Source: Lysobacter enzymogenes (GTDB lineage Bacteria > Pseudomonadota > Gammaproteobacteria > Xanthomonadales > Xanthomonadaceae). Taken from it: a DNA stretch of 64,000 bases. Of this stretch, positions 1 to 8,623 are shown piece by piece; the stretch's first letter is position 1, and each line of letters begins with the position of its first letter. Where the stretch lies: the NCBI RefSeq assembly GCF_023617245.1, contig NZ_CP067396.1, positions 5,359,001 through 5,423,000 of the forward strand. Reading direction: 5' to 3'. A program made the position numbers and the translations under genes. A model generated the notes under the pieces. That model saw only the letters and a list, made by a program, of their open reading frames with translations, did not search any database and was not told the origin of the DNA.

Positions 1-1536
1 CGGCGCGCTGGTGTCGAAGCCGATCTGCACGCCTTCGATGCGGGCGGCGCCGCCGGCGATGCGGATGGTCGCGCGCGCCGGCGCCGCGGTGTTGCCGATC
101 GGCTGCGCCTGGTCCAGCGCCGCGCGCTGCCAGCCGCTGTCGAGCAACGGCCCGAGCGATTTGAAGCCGGTGGCGCGGGTCACCGCCATCGTCGCGTCGG
201 CCAGGCCGAAGCCGTACCAGGCGCTGAAGGGACGTCCGGCGGCGTTGACCGTCCAGCCCGCCGCGAGCACGTTGCCGGCGGCGTCGACGACCGGCGCCTG
301 TTGCGGATCGATCTGGCGCGCGGTGGTGGCGAGGATGTACTTGACGTCGCGGAAGCTCAGCTTGGGATTGGCCTGCAGCATCAACGCGACCACGCCGCTG
401 ACGGTCGGCGACGCGGCCGAGGTGCCGTTCATGGTCGCGGCGTAGTTGCAGGTGTTGTCGATCGCCGACTGGTCGGATTCCAGGCGGTTGACGTTGTCGT
501 GCGACCACGTCGTCGCCGGCCGGACCTGATTGGTGTTGTAGCCCAGGGCGCAGCCGGACAGGTCGGTGGTCATGATCGCAGGGTCGAAGTTCACCGCCGA
601 CAACCGCGCCAGCGCCGCCTGGTCCTCCGGCGTGGTCTGCTGGGCAGCCAGGGTCGCGCGTTCCCAGCCGTACTCGCCGCCCAGGCCCGAGACCCAGATC
701 GACGCGCCGGGCGTGGAGTAGCTGGAGCGCCTGCCGGCGGCATTGACCGCGGCCACGGTGATGACGTTGAAGAAGTTGGATTCCCTGGCGAAGATCGACT
801 GGCTGCAGCCGACCGCCGGGCGGTTCGCGGCGCACAGGTTTTCGCCGTTGCGGAACGACGACCCGCCCACGTAGCTGAAGCTGTTGCCCGCCGCCTTGAC
901 GTACACCACGCCGCGTCCGCCGCGGGTGGCCGACATCGGGTTCTCCCAGGCCGCCAGCTCGTTCTCGGAGATCGTCGGCAGGAAGATCGGAAAGCCCGGT
1001 CCCCAGCTGTTGTTGGACACGTCTTGGTCCTTGGCCAGCGCGCCATCCCACCACGCATAGCGGACCTGGTCGTTGGAACCGCCGGCATCGAGGAAGTTGA
1101 AGCTCTTAAGCCGCGCGCTCGGCGCCACGCCGCGCACGCCGATGCCGTTCCAGCCGACCGCGCCGATGATGCCGCCGACGGCCATGCCATGCGCTTGTCC
1201 GTTGGTCGGGGTGGTGTCGTGGGTCTGGTTGATGAAGTTCCACGACCCGTTGGGGACCATGTTCGCGGCGATGTCGGGGTGGGCGATCTCGATGCCGCGA
1301 TCCAGCACGCCGACGATCACGCCCTTGCCGCGGATGTTGTAGTCGTGCAGGTCGTCGATGCCGATGTCGATGCCCGAGACCGGCCGGGTATCGCCGATCA
1401 CCGCCTGGCCGTAGTTCATCAGGTGCCACTGATACCGATACAGCGGGTCGCCCTGCTGCGCCTGCGCCGCGCCGGCCGACAGCGCGGCCAGGGTGGCCAC
1501 GCACAGCGCCGTCTGCTTCTTCCAATCTTGTCGCAT
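1..1536 (-). CDS. Kexin-like S8 serine protease, secreted (3' end cut by window edge)
   Basis: Subtilisin-family (S8) endopeptidase, probably exported. The first 26 residues form a signal peptide (basic start, hydrophobic core, ending AGAAQA). The catalytic triad is visible: Asp79 in GVLDRGIEIAHPD, His116 in QAHGMAVGG and Ser373 in NGTSAASPTVSG, with oxyanion Asn218 in KAAGN. After residue about 440 a beta-rich stretch (APARATIRIAGGAARIEGVQ) looks like the beginning of a proprotein-convertase P domain, which would place it in the kexin/S8B group. The reading frame is open to base 1, so the C-terminus lies outside the window. The ATG at 1536 is preceded by a GAGGAG ribosome-binding site. A fimbrial subunit gene lies upstream on the same strand. 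Family call is firm; substrate unknown. Confidence 0.9.
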   Translation of the reverse strand, partial: MRQDWKKQTALCVATLAALSAGAAQAQQGDPLYRYQWHLMNYGQAVIGDTRPVSGIDIGIDDLHDYNIRGKGVIVGVLDRGIEIAHPDIAANMVPNGSWNFINQTHDTTPTNGQAHGMAVGGIIGAVGWNGIGVRGVAPSARLKSFNFLDAGGSNDQVRYAWWDGALAKDQDVSNNSWGPGFPIFLPTISENELAAWENPMSATRGGRGVVYVKAAGNSFSYVGGSSFRNGENLCAANRPAVGCSQSIFARESNFFNVITVAAVNAAGRRSSYSTPGASIWVSGLGGEYGWERATLAAQQTTPEDQAALARLSAVNFDPAIMTTDLSGCALGYNTNQVRPATTWSHDNVNRLESDQSAIDNTCNYAATMNGTSAASPTVSGVVALMLQANPKLSFRDVKYILATTARQIDPQQAPVVDAAGNVLAAGWTVNAAGRPFSAWYGFGLADATMAVTRATGFKSLGPLLDSGWQRAALDQAQPIGNTAAPARATIRIAGGAARIEGVQIGFDTSAP

Positions 1537-1633
1537 ACCGCCAACTCCTCGGGTTGTTCCGGACATGCCGCGCCCGTCGCGGCCGGAGCGTCGCTCCGGC
1601 CGTCGTCGGCGGCACGCAGATGGGATGGGGGAC

Positions 1634-2170
1634 TTACTGGTAGATCATGGTGAAGGTGACGCTGCTGTTCGCCGAGCCGGCGGTCGCCGCGCCGGTCGCG
1701 AAGTACTGCGCGTAATAGCGCAGCGCGGCGCCGCCGGTATCGACCGCGACCTGCTGGCTGTTCTGCAGCGCCAGCGGGTTGCCCAGCAAGACCTGCGAGT
1801 AATCGGCGTTGAGCACCTGCAGCTCGACGTTGCCGGCGGTGCCGGCGCCGCCCTGCAGGGTCAGGTTGTTGTTGCTGGTGTTGATGGTCGGGCCCGGCTC
1901 GAAGAAGGTCTGGATCTGGGTGGTGCTGGCATCGCAATCGGCGACGCGGATGATGAAGGGCGTGCGGCCGGCGACTTCGCCGGCGGCCGACAGCGCCGAC
2001 ACCGCGACCGCGGGCAGCTTGACCCGGATGTCGGCCGGCGACGGCCCGTTGGTGAGCACGCAGGTCGGCGCGATCACCGAGCCTTCGAAGTGGACGGTGC
2101 CGTCGGCGGCGAAACACGCGCCGGGCACGGCCAGGGCGAGGGCGAACGCGATTGCGGAAGCACGCTTCAT
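1634..2170 (-). CDS. Type 1-like fimbrial major subunit
   Basis: 178-residue exported pilin of the chaperone-usher type. It starts MKRASAIAFALALAVPGACFA, a signal peptide, followed by DGTVHFEGSVIAPTCVL, the typical fimbrial opening with the first cysteine. A second cysteine (VADCDAS) would form the usual intrachain disulfide, and the C-terminus SVTFTMIYQ resembles the last strand of the incomplete Ig fold. The frame is open further upstream, but the ATG at 2170 has GGAGA just upstream and begins the signal peptide, so the longer version is rejected. No chaperone or usher gene is in the window, so it is either an orphan subunit or part of a dispersed system. It lies upstream of the S8 protease on the same strand. 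Confidence 0.85.
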   Translation of the reverse strand: MKRASAIAFALALAVPGACFAADGTVHFEGSVIAPTCVLTNGPSPADIRVKLPAVAVSALSAAGEVAGRTPFIIRVADCDASTTQIQTFFEPGPTINTSNNNLTLQGGAGTAGNVELQVLNADYSQVLLGNPLALQNSQQVAVDTGGAALRYYAQYFATGAATAGSANSSVTFTMIYQ

Positions 2171-2476
2171 TGCTGATCTCCAGGGGATTGGGTCCGCGCC
2201 GCGGCCGCGCATCGCGGCGCGCGTCGGCGTTGGTCGGGACGGTGCCGCGTGCGCGGCCCGGACCACTCGCGCCGGCGAAGCGCGCGTCGTCCTCATTAGA
2301 AACGCGCCGGCTCCGCTCGCTCCCCACCATCGGGATGCAAATGTATTCCGGGTAACATTTCGCGCCGCGATGCGCGGCGCCATCGGCGATGCATGCGCGC
2401 AAGCGCCGTCGGCTTGCGCGGCGGCGCATGGATGCATCGGCTTGCGCGGCGACACGTGAGCACGCGGGCTCGCGCG
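2171..2476. other. Intergenic region, no gene seen
   Basis: About 300 bases between the fimbrial gene and the transposase-like gene. It should contain the fimbrial promoter. The stretch around 2330-2360 is noticeably less GC-rich (ATGCAAATGTATTCCGGGTA), but I cannot assign clear -35/-10 boxes. Confidence 0.4.
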
Positions 2477-3016
2477 TCAGCGCGCGCGGTCGCCGCGCCG
2501 ATGCGCGTGCGCGGCGGCGTCGGTCTTCGGCGCCGCGGTCTGCCGGCGCCGCCCGCTCGCGCGCCGATGCTCGTCCACGCGCCGGCGCAGCGCCCGGGCC
2601 AGTTCCGGCTCGGCCTGCAACGCATCGATCACGCCGTCCCACACGCCGTCCTCGCACCAGCGCAGGAAACGCATGTACACCGTGCGCCAGCTGCCCGCGT
2701 TCGGCTCCAGTTCGCGCCAGCGCAGGTCGCCGGCGGCGACCTGCAGCACGTCCTCGACGAAGCGCCGATAGCGAGGGGCGTTGCGTTGCGCGCGCCGGGT
2801 CAGCGTCGGCGGCAGGCGCGCGGCGATGGCCCGCCACTGCGCGTCGTCGAGCCGGGTCCGCGTCTGTGCCGAGCGCGGATGCGGATGATCGTCGCCGCTC
2901 GCGCGCGAACGCGCCGCCGCCAACATCCGGCCTCCCGCCGATTCGTCCGCGAATGCGCGCGGCACGGCCGCGCCGGTCCGCACCGCCCTCGCTGCGATGA
3001 GCGCTTTCGGATTCAC
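2477..3016 (-). CDS. Stand-alone IS5/IS4-type transposase N-terminal domain protein (DUF4096-like)
   Basis: 179 residues. The centre, LDDAQWRAIAARLP followed later by RRFVEDVLQVAAGDLRWREL, SWRTVYMRFLRWCEDGVWDGV, matches the helix-turn-helix N-terminal domain of IS5/IS4-family transposases (DUF4096). The catalytic DDE part is absent: the protein ends about 50 residues later in an Arg/Ala-rich tail. The GTG start at 3016 is chosen because AAGGAG lies 5 bases upstream; ATGs at 3163 and 2926 lack this support. No terminal inverted repeats or second ORF were seen, so this may be a domesticated DNA-binding protein or a transposase remnant rather than a live insertion sequence. Confidence 0.65.
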   Translation of the reverse strand: MNPKALIAARAVRTGAAVPRAFADESAGGRMLAAARSRASGDDHPHPRSAQTRTRLDDAQWRAIAARLPPTLTRRAQRNAPRYRRFVEDVLQVAAGDLRWRELEPNAGSWRTVYMRFLRWCEDGVWDGVIDALQAEPELARALRRRVDEHRRASGRRRQTAAPKTDAAAHAHRRGDRAR

Positions 3017-3403
3017 TGCTTCTCCTTGCGGCCGCGCCGCACGGATCGTGCGGCCGGCGCAACGCGATGAACTGGCGCCGCCGACCGGGCCGCGCGTACC
3101 AGCGACGAAGGTCACAGAAAATGCGACCCGTCTAATATCCAGAACGTTTTTTCTCCGCGACACCCCACTCGATACAAGGCGTTTTTACGAAACAGAAACT
3201 GAACGCCTTGGCGATTCGCAGCGCTCCCGCGCACGCTGCGCGGACCGCGATGACGTCGGCCGCGCACGCGCCGCCGCGCGATGGACCCAGCGCGCATCGG
3301 TTCGTTTCGGATGCAACCGCCTGCGCGCGCAGGCGCGAGCCGCGCGGCCCGGCTGTTCGGTGCCGCGTCGCAGATCAACGGCGCGGGCGCGGCCCGCGCG
3401 GCC
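3017..3403. other. Intergenic region upstream of the transposase-like gene
   Basis: About 390 bases without a credible gene. Bases 3115-3200 are locally AT-richer than the surroundings (TCTAATATCCAGAACG, a T6 run, and TACGAAACAGAAACTGAACG) and are the likely promoter of the minus-strand gene starting at 3016. The rest is GC-rich and holds only chance open frames. Confidence 0.35.
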
Positions 3404-4474
3404 TCAGATCCAGCCTTGCTCGACCAGTTCGCGCTTGAGGTAGGCGTAGTAGATCGGCGCGGCCACCAGCCCCGGCATGCCGAACAGGGCTTCCATCATC
3501 AGCATCGCCAGCAGCAGCTCCCATGCGCGCGCCTGGATCTCGCCGCCGACGATGCGCGCGTTGAGGAAGTATTCCAGTTTGTGGATCAGCACCAGATACA
3601 GCAACGCCGCCGCGGCGACGTAGACCGACACCGACAGACCGGCCACAGTGATCAGGGTGTTGGAGATCAGGTTGCCGACCACCGGCAGCAGCCCGACCAC
3701 GAAGGTCAGCACCACCAGGGTCTTGGCCATCGGCAGGTGCACGCCGAACAACGGCAGCACGATCAGCAGGAAGGCCGCGGTGAACGCGGTGTTGAGCGCG
3801 GAGATCTTGATCTGCGCGAACACCACCCGGCGGAACGCGTCGGACAGGCGCGCGGCGCGCGCCAGCATTTCCGAGCCCAGCGGACCGAGCTTGAGCGGCT
3901 GCAGTTCGTCCTGCAGCGCGATCATCGCGCCGAGCACCATGCCGATCACCAGCCGCGCGCCCAGCTGCACCGCTTCGGCGCCGACCAGGCTCAACTCGCC
4001 GCGGTGCTCGTCCAGCCACGCGCTCAGCGCGCGCTGCAGGTCGCTGAGGTCTTCCGGCAGGTAGGGCTGGGCCCAGGCCGGCACCTGCGCGCGCGAGGCG
4101 TCGATGACGTCCATCAGCCGCGCCAGCAGCGCCTGCTCGCCGCCGGTGTCGGCGCGGAAGAACGCGATCAGGCCCAGGGTCGCCAGGGTCAGGCCGCCGA
4201 CCACCAGCGCCGCGATCAGCATCACCGCGAACAGCCGCGCCCACTGCCCCTTGATCCGCCGGTCGGCCAGGCGCGCGAGCGTGTGCACCAGCTGGAACAC
4301 CAGCAACCCCGACAGCAGCGCGCTGAGCAGGCCGAACTTCAGCACCAGGAACAGCGCCGCCGCGGCGAACAGCCAGGCCGCGATGCGCGCCGGCGGCGCT
4401 TTCAGCGACGTCGCCGCAAGCGTGGGAGCGACGCCGGGGCCGGGCGCCGCGGCAGGGTCGACGTGGGGTTCCAT
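3404..4474 (-). CDS. AI-2E family (PerM/DUF20) membrane permease
   Basis: 356-residue polytopic inner-membrane protein. Hydrophobic segments include AAWLFAAAALFLVLKFGLLS (about 35-60), LFAVMLIAALVVGGLTLATLGLIAFF (about 85-110), LVIGMVLGAMIAL, a central AFLLIVLPLFGV, and a C-terminal cluster ending in PGLVAAPIYYAYLK. The family signature region is present (AKTLVVLTFVVGLLPVVGNLISNT, then LNARIVGG). Members include putative AI-2 exporters and Na+/H+ antiporters, so the substrate should not be inferred from the name. Length is normal. It is transcribed away from the nuclease-like gene at 4802. Confidence 0.88.
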   Translation of the reverse strand: MEPHVDPAAAPGPGVAPTLAATSLKAPPARIAAWLFAAAALFLVLKFGLLSALLSGLLVFQLVHTLARLADRRIKGQWARLFAVMLIAALVVGGLTLATLGLIAFFRADTGGEQALLARLMDVIDASRAQVPAWAQPYLPEDLSDLQRALSAWLDEHRGELSLVGAEAVQLGARLVIGMVLGAMIALQDELQPLKLGPLGSEMLARAARLSDAFRRVVFAQIKISALNTAFTAAFLLIVLPLFGVHLPMAKTLVVLTFVVGLLPVVGNLISNTLITVAGLSVSVYVAAAALLYLVLIHKLEYFLNARIVGGEIQARAWELLLAMLMMEALFGMPGLVAAPIYYAYLKRELVEQGWI

Positions 4475-4801
4475 TGCGGCGTTCCAGGGGTGCGATGCGG
4501 CATTGTAGTGGCGGGCTTCGCGCTGTCACCCCGCCGCGAGCGGCGCCCGCGGCGGACGCCGCCGTCGCCACGCCGACCCGTCGCCCGCGCCCGACACCGG
4601 CGGCGCCGGACCCGGCCGCTTTCACGCCGCGACGCCGCGCGCGTTTTCCCTGTGCCGGCCCATCCGACCAGCTGCCGTTGCGCCGATGCGCCCATGCGCC
4701 GTGGCGCCGTGCCGGGCGACGCCGGCCGCGCGCGGTTTCCCGCGCACGTAGCGCCGCACCGATCGCCCGCCGGGCCGATCGCCCACACCCCAGGTGACGC
4801 C
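4475..4801. other. Divergent intergenic region
   Basis: About 330 bases between divergently transcribed genes (permease leftward, nuclease-like gene rightward). It must carry both promoters. It is very GC-rich and I could not pick out promoter boxes or an operator. Confidence 0.35.
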
Positions 4802-5611
4802 ATGAGCCGCATCGTCTACGACCGCAAGCGCTGGAGCCCGAACACGCCGATCTTCCTCAACATCCGCGCCGGCGCCGGCGCGCTCGCCCGGCGCCAGATC
4901 GCCGACTTCGGCGCGAGCTGGGCGGCGGCGGTGCTGGGACCGGACCTCAAGATGCCCGACGCGCAGCAGACCAACTATCCGTCGGTGGGCGGCGCGCCGT
5001 GGGACCGCGTGCTCGCCGGCGGCCCGCCCGACACCTTCGTCGGCGACCGCCCGCCCGGCTGGATCCGCGGCCATCTGGTCAACGGCCGCTGGCACGGGCG
5101 CGGCGACACCTGGCGCAACCTGGTGCCGCTGACCACCATCGCCAATCCCAACCACGCCACCGTCGAGCAATACATCGACAACTACCTCGACGCCTGCCGC
5201 CGCTACGAGGAACAGGCCCAGCGCGATCACTGGTACGGCGTGTACTACTGCGTGCGCGCGTCGAAGAACCCGTTGTCCGATCCGTCCGAGACCGACGACG
5301 CGCACCTGTACGCCTACGCGCCGGAATTCATCCGCATCGACTGGCGCGCGGTGCGCATCGACAAGCCCGTCGATCGAACGCCGCTGCAGGCGCTGAAGAA
5401 CATGGACAGCTATCCGATCCAGCCGGTGGCGTCGTTTCCCCCGGACCTGCGCCTACCCGCGCTGCCGACGCCGATGTACGACCGCCATGTGCTGCCGGCG
5501 GACAACGTCACCGGCGGCGAGCTGCTGGCCGACCTGCCCGCGGATTTCCCGACCGCGCAGGACAACGAGTTCGACGACTGGTTCGAAATCCATCAAGTCG
5601 TGCCGGACTGA
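4802..5611 (+). CDS. DNA/RNA non-specific endonuclease-like protein, signal-less, toxin-like
   Basis: 269 residues, no signal peptide or membrane segment. The stretch WIRGHLVNGRWHGRGDTWRN followed by LVPLTTIANPNHATVEQYI resembles the beta-beta-alpha metal nuclease core of DNA/RNA non-specific endonucleases found at the ends of polymorphic toxins. The RGH motif would supply the general-base His91, Asn106 begins the NLVP motif, and a further conserved Asn/His pair follows. The frame is open for 1.5 kb upstream, but that part only mirrors the opposite-strand permease; the ATG at 4802 begins the convincing protein. The C-terminus is acidic (QDNEFDDWFEIHQ). No recognisable immunity gene adjoins it. 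Nuclease assignment is from motif recognition and is moderate. Confidence 0.55.
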   Translation: MSRIVYDRKRWSPNTPIFLNIRAGAGALARRQIADFGASWAAAVLGPDLKMPDAQQTNYPSVGGAPWDRVLAGGPPDTFVGDRPPGWIRGHLVNGRWHGRGDTWRNLVPLTTIANPNHATVEQYIDNYLDACRRYEEQAQRDHWYGVYYCVRASKNPLSDPSETDDAHLYAYAPEFIRIDWRAVRIDKPVDRTPLQALKNMDSYPIQPVASFPPDLRLPALPTPMYDRHVLPADNVTGGELLADLPADFPTAQDNEFDDWFEIHQVVPD

Positions 5612-5804
5612 TATCGCCACGACTGCGTTGCCGTATCGGCGCGCGCCGAGAAACGGCGAGCGGCCTCCCAGAACGCGCAATCCGCCGCGGACAACGAGGC
5701 GCTCGATCACAGACACGGGCAACGCCCGCGACCATGATCGCCGCGCACCTTGGTGGCCGCGCCGACGCCGTCGATGCGGCGATATCGATGGGAGATTCGC
5801 GCGC

Positions 5805-6308
5805 ATGAAAACCACGCACGCCGCACCCGCGCCGAAGCGCGACACCGCCGCCGCGCTTCGCCGCTACGCCGCATGCGGCCTCGCACTGGCCGCGCTGATG
5901 CCGGCGCTCGCGTCCGCATACGGCACCTGCAACGCTTATATCAACGCCGACGGCACCGTCCAGGCGGTACGCGGCGAAGGCGACTGCTGGATCGGCTGGC
6001 CCACGCGCATCGCCACCGGGGTCTATACGGTCGGAGTGAGTTATCCGCTCATGGACGACACCGATCCGGCCACCGGCGCGCCGATCCGCACGTTCCACCC
6101 CGGCATCTGCACGATCAGCGCCGGCAGCGAGCACGCCGGCGCGGCCAGCGTGAAGATGGTTCCGGACTTCAAGCCGCCCATGTCGCCGCAGCCGGTCCCC
6201 TCGACGCACAACGGCCGCGTCACCTACACGGTGCGCACCTTCGCCGCCGGCACGGGCCCGACCCTGGTCCCGGCCGACCTGGATTTCTCGATGCTCTGCA
6301 TCAACTGA
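5805..6308 (+). CDS. Exported protein of unknown function (paralog 1)
   Basis: 167 residues. An N-terminal signal peptide (Arg-rich start, then CGLALAALMPALASA) is followed by YGTCNAYINADGTVQAVRGEGDCW. It is clearly homologous to the next gene: both share C-x-AYINADG near the mature start, GVYxVxVxYPL in the middle, GICxxS, and a C-terminal block YTVRTFAAxxGPTLVPADxDF ending in a cysteine. Four cysteines after the predicted cleavage suggest disulfides in the periplasm or outside. The start has GGGAGA about 10 bases upstream. No family recognised. It may be cotranscribed with the paralog 59 bases downstream. Confidence 0.75.
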   Translation: MKTTHAAPAPKRDTAAALRRYAACGLALAALMPALASAYGTCNAYINADGTVQAVRGEGDCWIGWPTRIATGVYTVGVSYPLMDDTDPATGAPIRTFHPGICTISAGSEHAGAASVKMVPDFKPPMSPQPVPSTHNGRVTYTVRTFAAGTGPTLVPADLDFSMLCIN

Positions 6309-6367
6309 TGGCAGGCATCGGCCGGCGATCCGGCGCTGCCGCCGCTTCGGCGAGGAGCCTCACGCGC

Positions 6368-6934
6368 ATGAACACTCCATCGACGCCATCGACGCGACGC
6401 ACCGGCCGCGGACTTCGCGCCCGGGCCGCGCTCGCCGTTCTTGTCGCCGCGACCATCGCCGCGCCGCTCGCGCACGCCAAATGCGCCGCGTACATCAATG
6501 CCGACGGCTCGCTGCGGGCCTATCGCTACGGCGCGGACTGCTACGCCGGCTCGTCTTCCGTACGCGTCGCTCCCGGCGTCTACCGGGTCAGCGTCGGCTA
6601 TCCGCTGGACTCGGAGATCGACGAGGAATCCGGGGTCTACACCTACTCGTTCACCCAAGGCATCTGCAACGCCAGCCTCAGCGACGGCACCGCGCGCGCA
6701 TCGAGCATCTCGATCCATTCCAGCATCAAGCCCAGCCAGTACTCCGACACCGTTGGCCCGGACTACGACGCGAACATCGTCTACACCGTGCGCACCTTCG
6801 CCGCCACTCAAGGCCCGACGCTGGTGCCGGCCGACCAGGACTTCACCTTGATGTGCGTGGACTGGACGCCGTACGAGCCGATGCGCCTGCGGCAAGCGCA
6901 ACCGCGCACGGATCGCCCGCGCGCCGCGCGTTGA
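6368..6934 (+). CDS. Exported protein of unknown function (paralog 2)
   Basis: 188 residues, tandem paralog of the preceding gene. A signal peptide runs to about residue 37 (ALAVLVAATIAAPLAHA), then KCAAYINADGSLRAYRYGADC. The conserved blocks are in the same order as in paralog 1 and end YTVRTFAATQGPTLVPADQD with a final cysteine (LMCVD). It has an extra basic C-terminal tail of about 25 residues (RLRQAQPRTDRPRAAR) missing from paralog 1. A GAGGAG site lies upstream of the ATG at 6368. Function unknown; the pair looks like a recent-to-old local duplication with diverged middles. Confidence 0.75.
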   Translation: MNTPSTPSTRRTGRGLRARAALAVLVAATIAAPLAHAKCAAYINADGSLRAYRYGADCYAGSSSVRVAPGVYRVSVGYPLDSEIDEESGVYTYSFTQGICNASLSDGTARASSISIHSSIKPSQYSDTVGPDYDANIVYTVRTFAATQGPTLVPADQDFTLMCVDWTPYEPMRLRQAQPRTDRPRAAR

Positions 6935-7417
6935 GCGCCGCGCGCCGCGTTTGCTCATCGCAACGAATCGACGGGCCTGACTGCGGGCTCGCGTCTGCAG
7001 ACCGACCTCCCCGCGTTGCAAGGTGAAGCGAGGCCATGGTTGCGCACCGCGATGTCGCGCCCCTCGCGCGGACTGCCACGTCTTCAGCTCGATGAAGACA
7101 ACGCGAAGCGAACATCGCCTGCGTGCCTGAATCCGCACGCCGCGTCATGACAGTCACGATCTTCATGATGCCGATCGCCAATGAGTGAACTGCGTCGTTG
7201 CCATTTCCCGCGCGCTTGCCGATAACGAATGGCCGGACGGCATCGCGCATCGCGGCGCATGCGCAGCACGACGCGATGCAGTGCAATGCATGTCCGCGGA
7301 CCGATCGCATCCCGCGATCGGCGCCGCGATGCATGCGCCGCAAGCGTAAATCGATGCCGGTCCGCCGCCAGAGCCGATGCCCCGGCTCGCCATCGACCCT
7401 ATGTGAAAGGAGATCAC
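6935..7417. other. Intergenic region, no gene seen
   Basis: About 480 bases before the AHH nuclease. Open frames here on both strands have no recognisable content. The stretch 7140-7300 is less GC-rich than average and probably contains the promoter of the downstream gene, but I cannot name boxes. Confidence 0.35.
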
Positions 7418-8131
7418 ATGCGCCTCATTCCCCCACCCCGCAAGACCGCCGCCGCGCTGGCCGCGCTCGTCCTGTCGATGGCGTGCGCGACCGCCTCGGC
7501 GCAAGTGAACTGCGCAGACTGGCCCGCCACCGGCGATCCCTCGCCGTTGAACCTGCTCGAAGCCGAACGAGCGGCCCTCGACCGCGAAGCCGCCTCGCCG
7601 CACCCGCGCGCGCACGTCGGCCCGCTCGGCGATTCCGAGCAGAACGCGGGCCTGCAGAGCTATCCCAACCTCATGACCAACGGCGACCGGCGCAGGTCTT
7701 TGCTCGGCCTGAGCGTCAACGACAAGATGCAGGCCCATCACGTGTTTCCGATGGCGCAGGTGCGGGCGCTGCCCGATGCGTACAAGACCCCGCTCAACCA
7801 GGTCTGGAGTTCCGACAGCGCGGCCAACCTGATCGCGCTGCCGTCCGACGCCGCCACCCAGAGCGCGATGGCCACGCCACTGCCGATCCATCGCGGCAGC
7901 CACATCAAGTACAGCGCCGAGATCGAAGCCCGCTACATGAAGAAGAAGAACGACGGCCAGGACTGCAAGCTCGACCTGACCCAAGCGGACAACATCAAGA
8001 AGCTGGTCGACAGCGTGATCTCCGAGATGCGGCCGGAGATCGAGAAGGGCACCGCCAGCAAGTGGTATCCGAACCTGTGCGATGCCCAGGGCGGCTTCTG
8101 CGATCTGTCGCAGGATTCCGACGGCGACTGA
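7418..8131 (+). CDS. Exported AHH-type (HNH/ENDO VII superfamily) nuclease
   Basis: 237 residues. The signal peptide MRLIPPPRKTAAALAALVLS... ends ATASA. The motif MQAHHVFPMAQ (His107-His108) followed by WSSDSAANLIALPSDAATQS and PIHRGSHIKYSAEIEARY is the layout of the AHH family of HNH/endonuclease VII nucleases, best known as C-terminal toxin domains of polymorphic toxins. Here the domain is a free-standing secreted protein. A textbook AAAGGAG sits 5 bases before the ATG at 7418; the in-frame upstream extension has no such support. Four cysteines, two near the C-terminus (NLCDAQGGFCD), suit an exported protein. No immunity gene is adjacent, which fits export rather than cytoplasmic toxicity. 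Confidence 0.75.
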   Translation: MRLIPPPRKTAAALAALVLSMACATASAQVNCADWPATGDPSPLNLLEAERAALDREAASPHPRAHVGPLGDSEQNAGLQSYPNLMTNGDRRRSLLGLSVNDKMQAHHVFPMAQVRALPDAYKTPLNQVWSSDSAANLIALPSDAATQSAMATPLPIHRGSHIKYSAEIEARYMKKKNDGQDCKLDLTQADNIKKLVDSVISEMRPEIEKGTASKWYPNLCDAQGGFCDLSQDSDGD

Positions 8132-8623
8132 ACGCGCGGCGCGCGGACACGTCGCGTCGACGTCGGCCCGACGCGTCCGGACGTCCCCTCGCCGGCGCTC
8201 CGCGGCGACGTTCGCCGATCCCCCCCCGCCGCGACACCGGGGCGGGGATCGGCCGGCCCGCGTTTTGCCGGGTCTGTCGGTTTCGCCGCGGCGCCCATGA
8301 TCGTCGCCTGCGCGGCAGCGCTGCCGCGTCGTCATGCCACGACCGTGGCGGCCGCCACCGCGCCGCCGGCCGCCGGTCGCGCGCGCGCGCCGGCAAAAGG
8401 CCCGCGGACTTCACGCACTTCCAGCCCCGGGACCGGCTGGCGCACAATGCGCCGGCTATTCGAAGGCCGTCGCCTGTCGGCCCGCTCCTCGTTCCCCGTT
8501 CCCCGTTCCCCGCGACCGGCCGCGCGCCGACCGCTGGCCCAGCGCCGCCCGCACCGGCGGCGGCGAGACGCCGGCAAGCGCCCGTCGGCCGCGTCCCTAC
8601 GCTTCCGCCACGGAATCACGCCC
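8132..8623. other. Intergenic region with a hairpin, no gene seen
   Basis: About 490 bases between the AHH nuclease and the M13 peptidase gene. Apart from the hairpin at 8215-8252 I see only GC-rich sequence with chance open frames; it should contain the promoter of the M13 gene. Confidence 0.35.
8215..8252 (+). terminator. Possible intrinsic terminator after the AHH nuclease gene
   Basis: Inverted repeat CCGATCCCC ... GGGGATCGG (9 perfect pairs), continued by an inner C-run/G-run across a one-base bulge, with a loop of about 9 bases. A TTTT run follows about 10 bases downstream of the stem, further than ideal. It lies about 85 bases after the nuclease stop codon. Confidence 0.4.

Noticed and set aside
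2477..3016. A complete insertion sequence
   Set aside because: Only the N-terminal transposase domain is present and no terminal inverted repeats or target duplications were found.
3281..4801. Long plus-strand extension of the nuclease-like open frame
   Set aside because: It mirrors the AI-2E-family permease on the other strand and is Gln/Arg-rich without domain content; the real protein begins at 4802.
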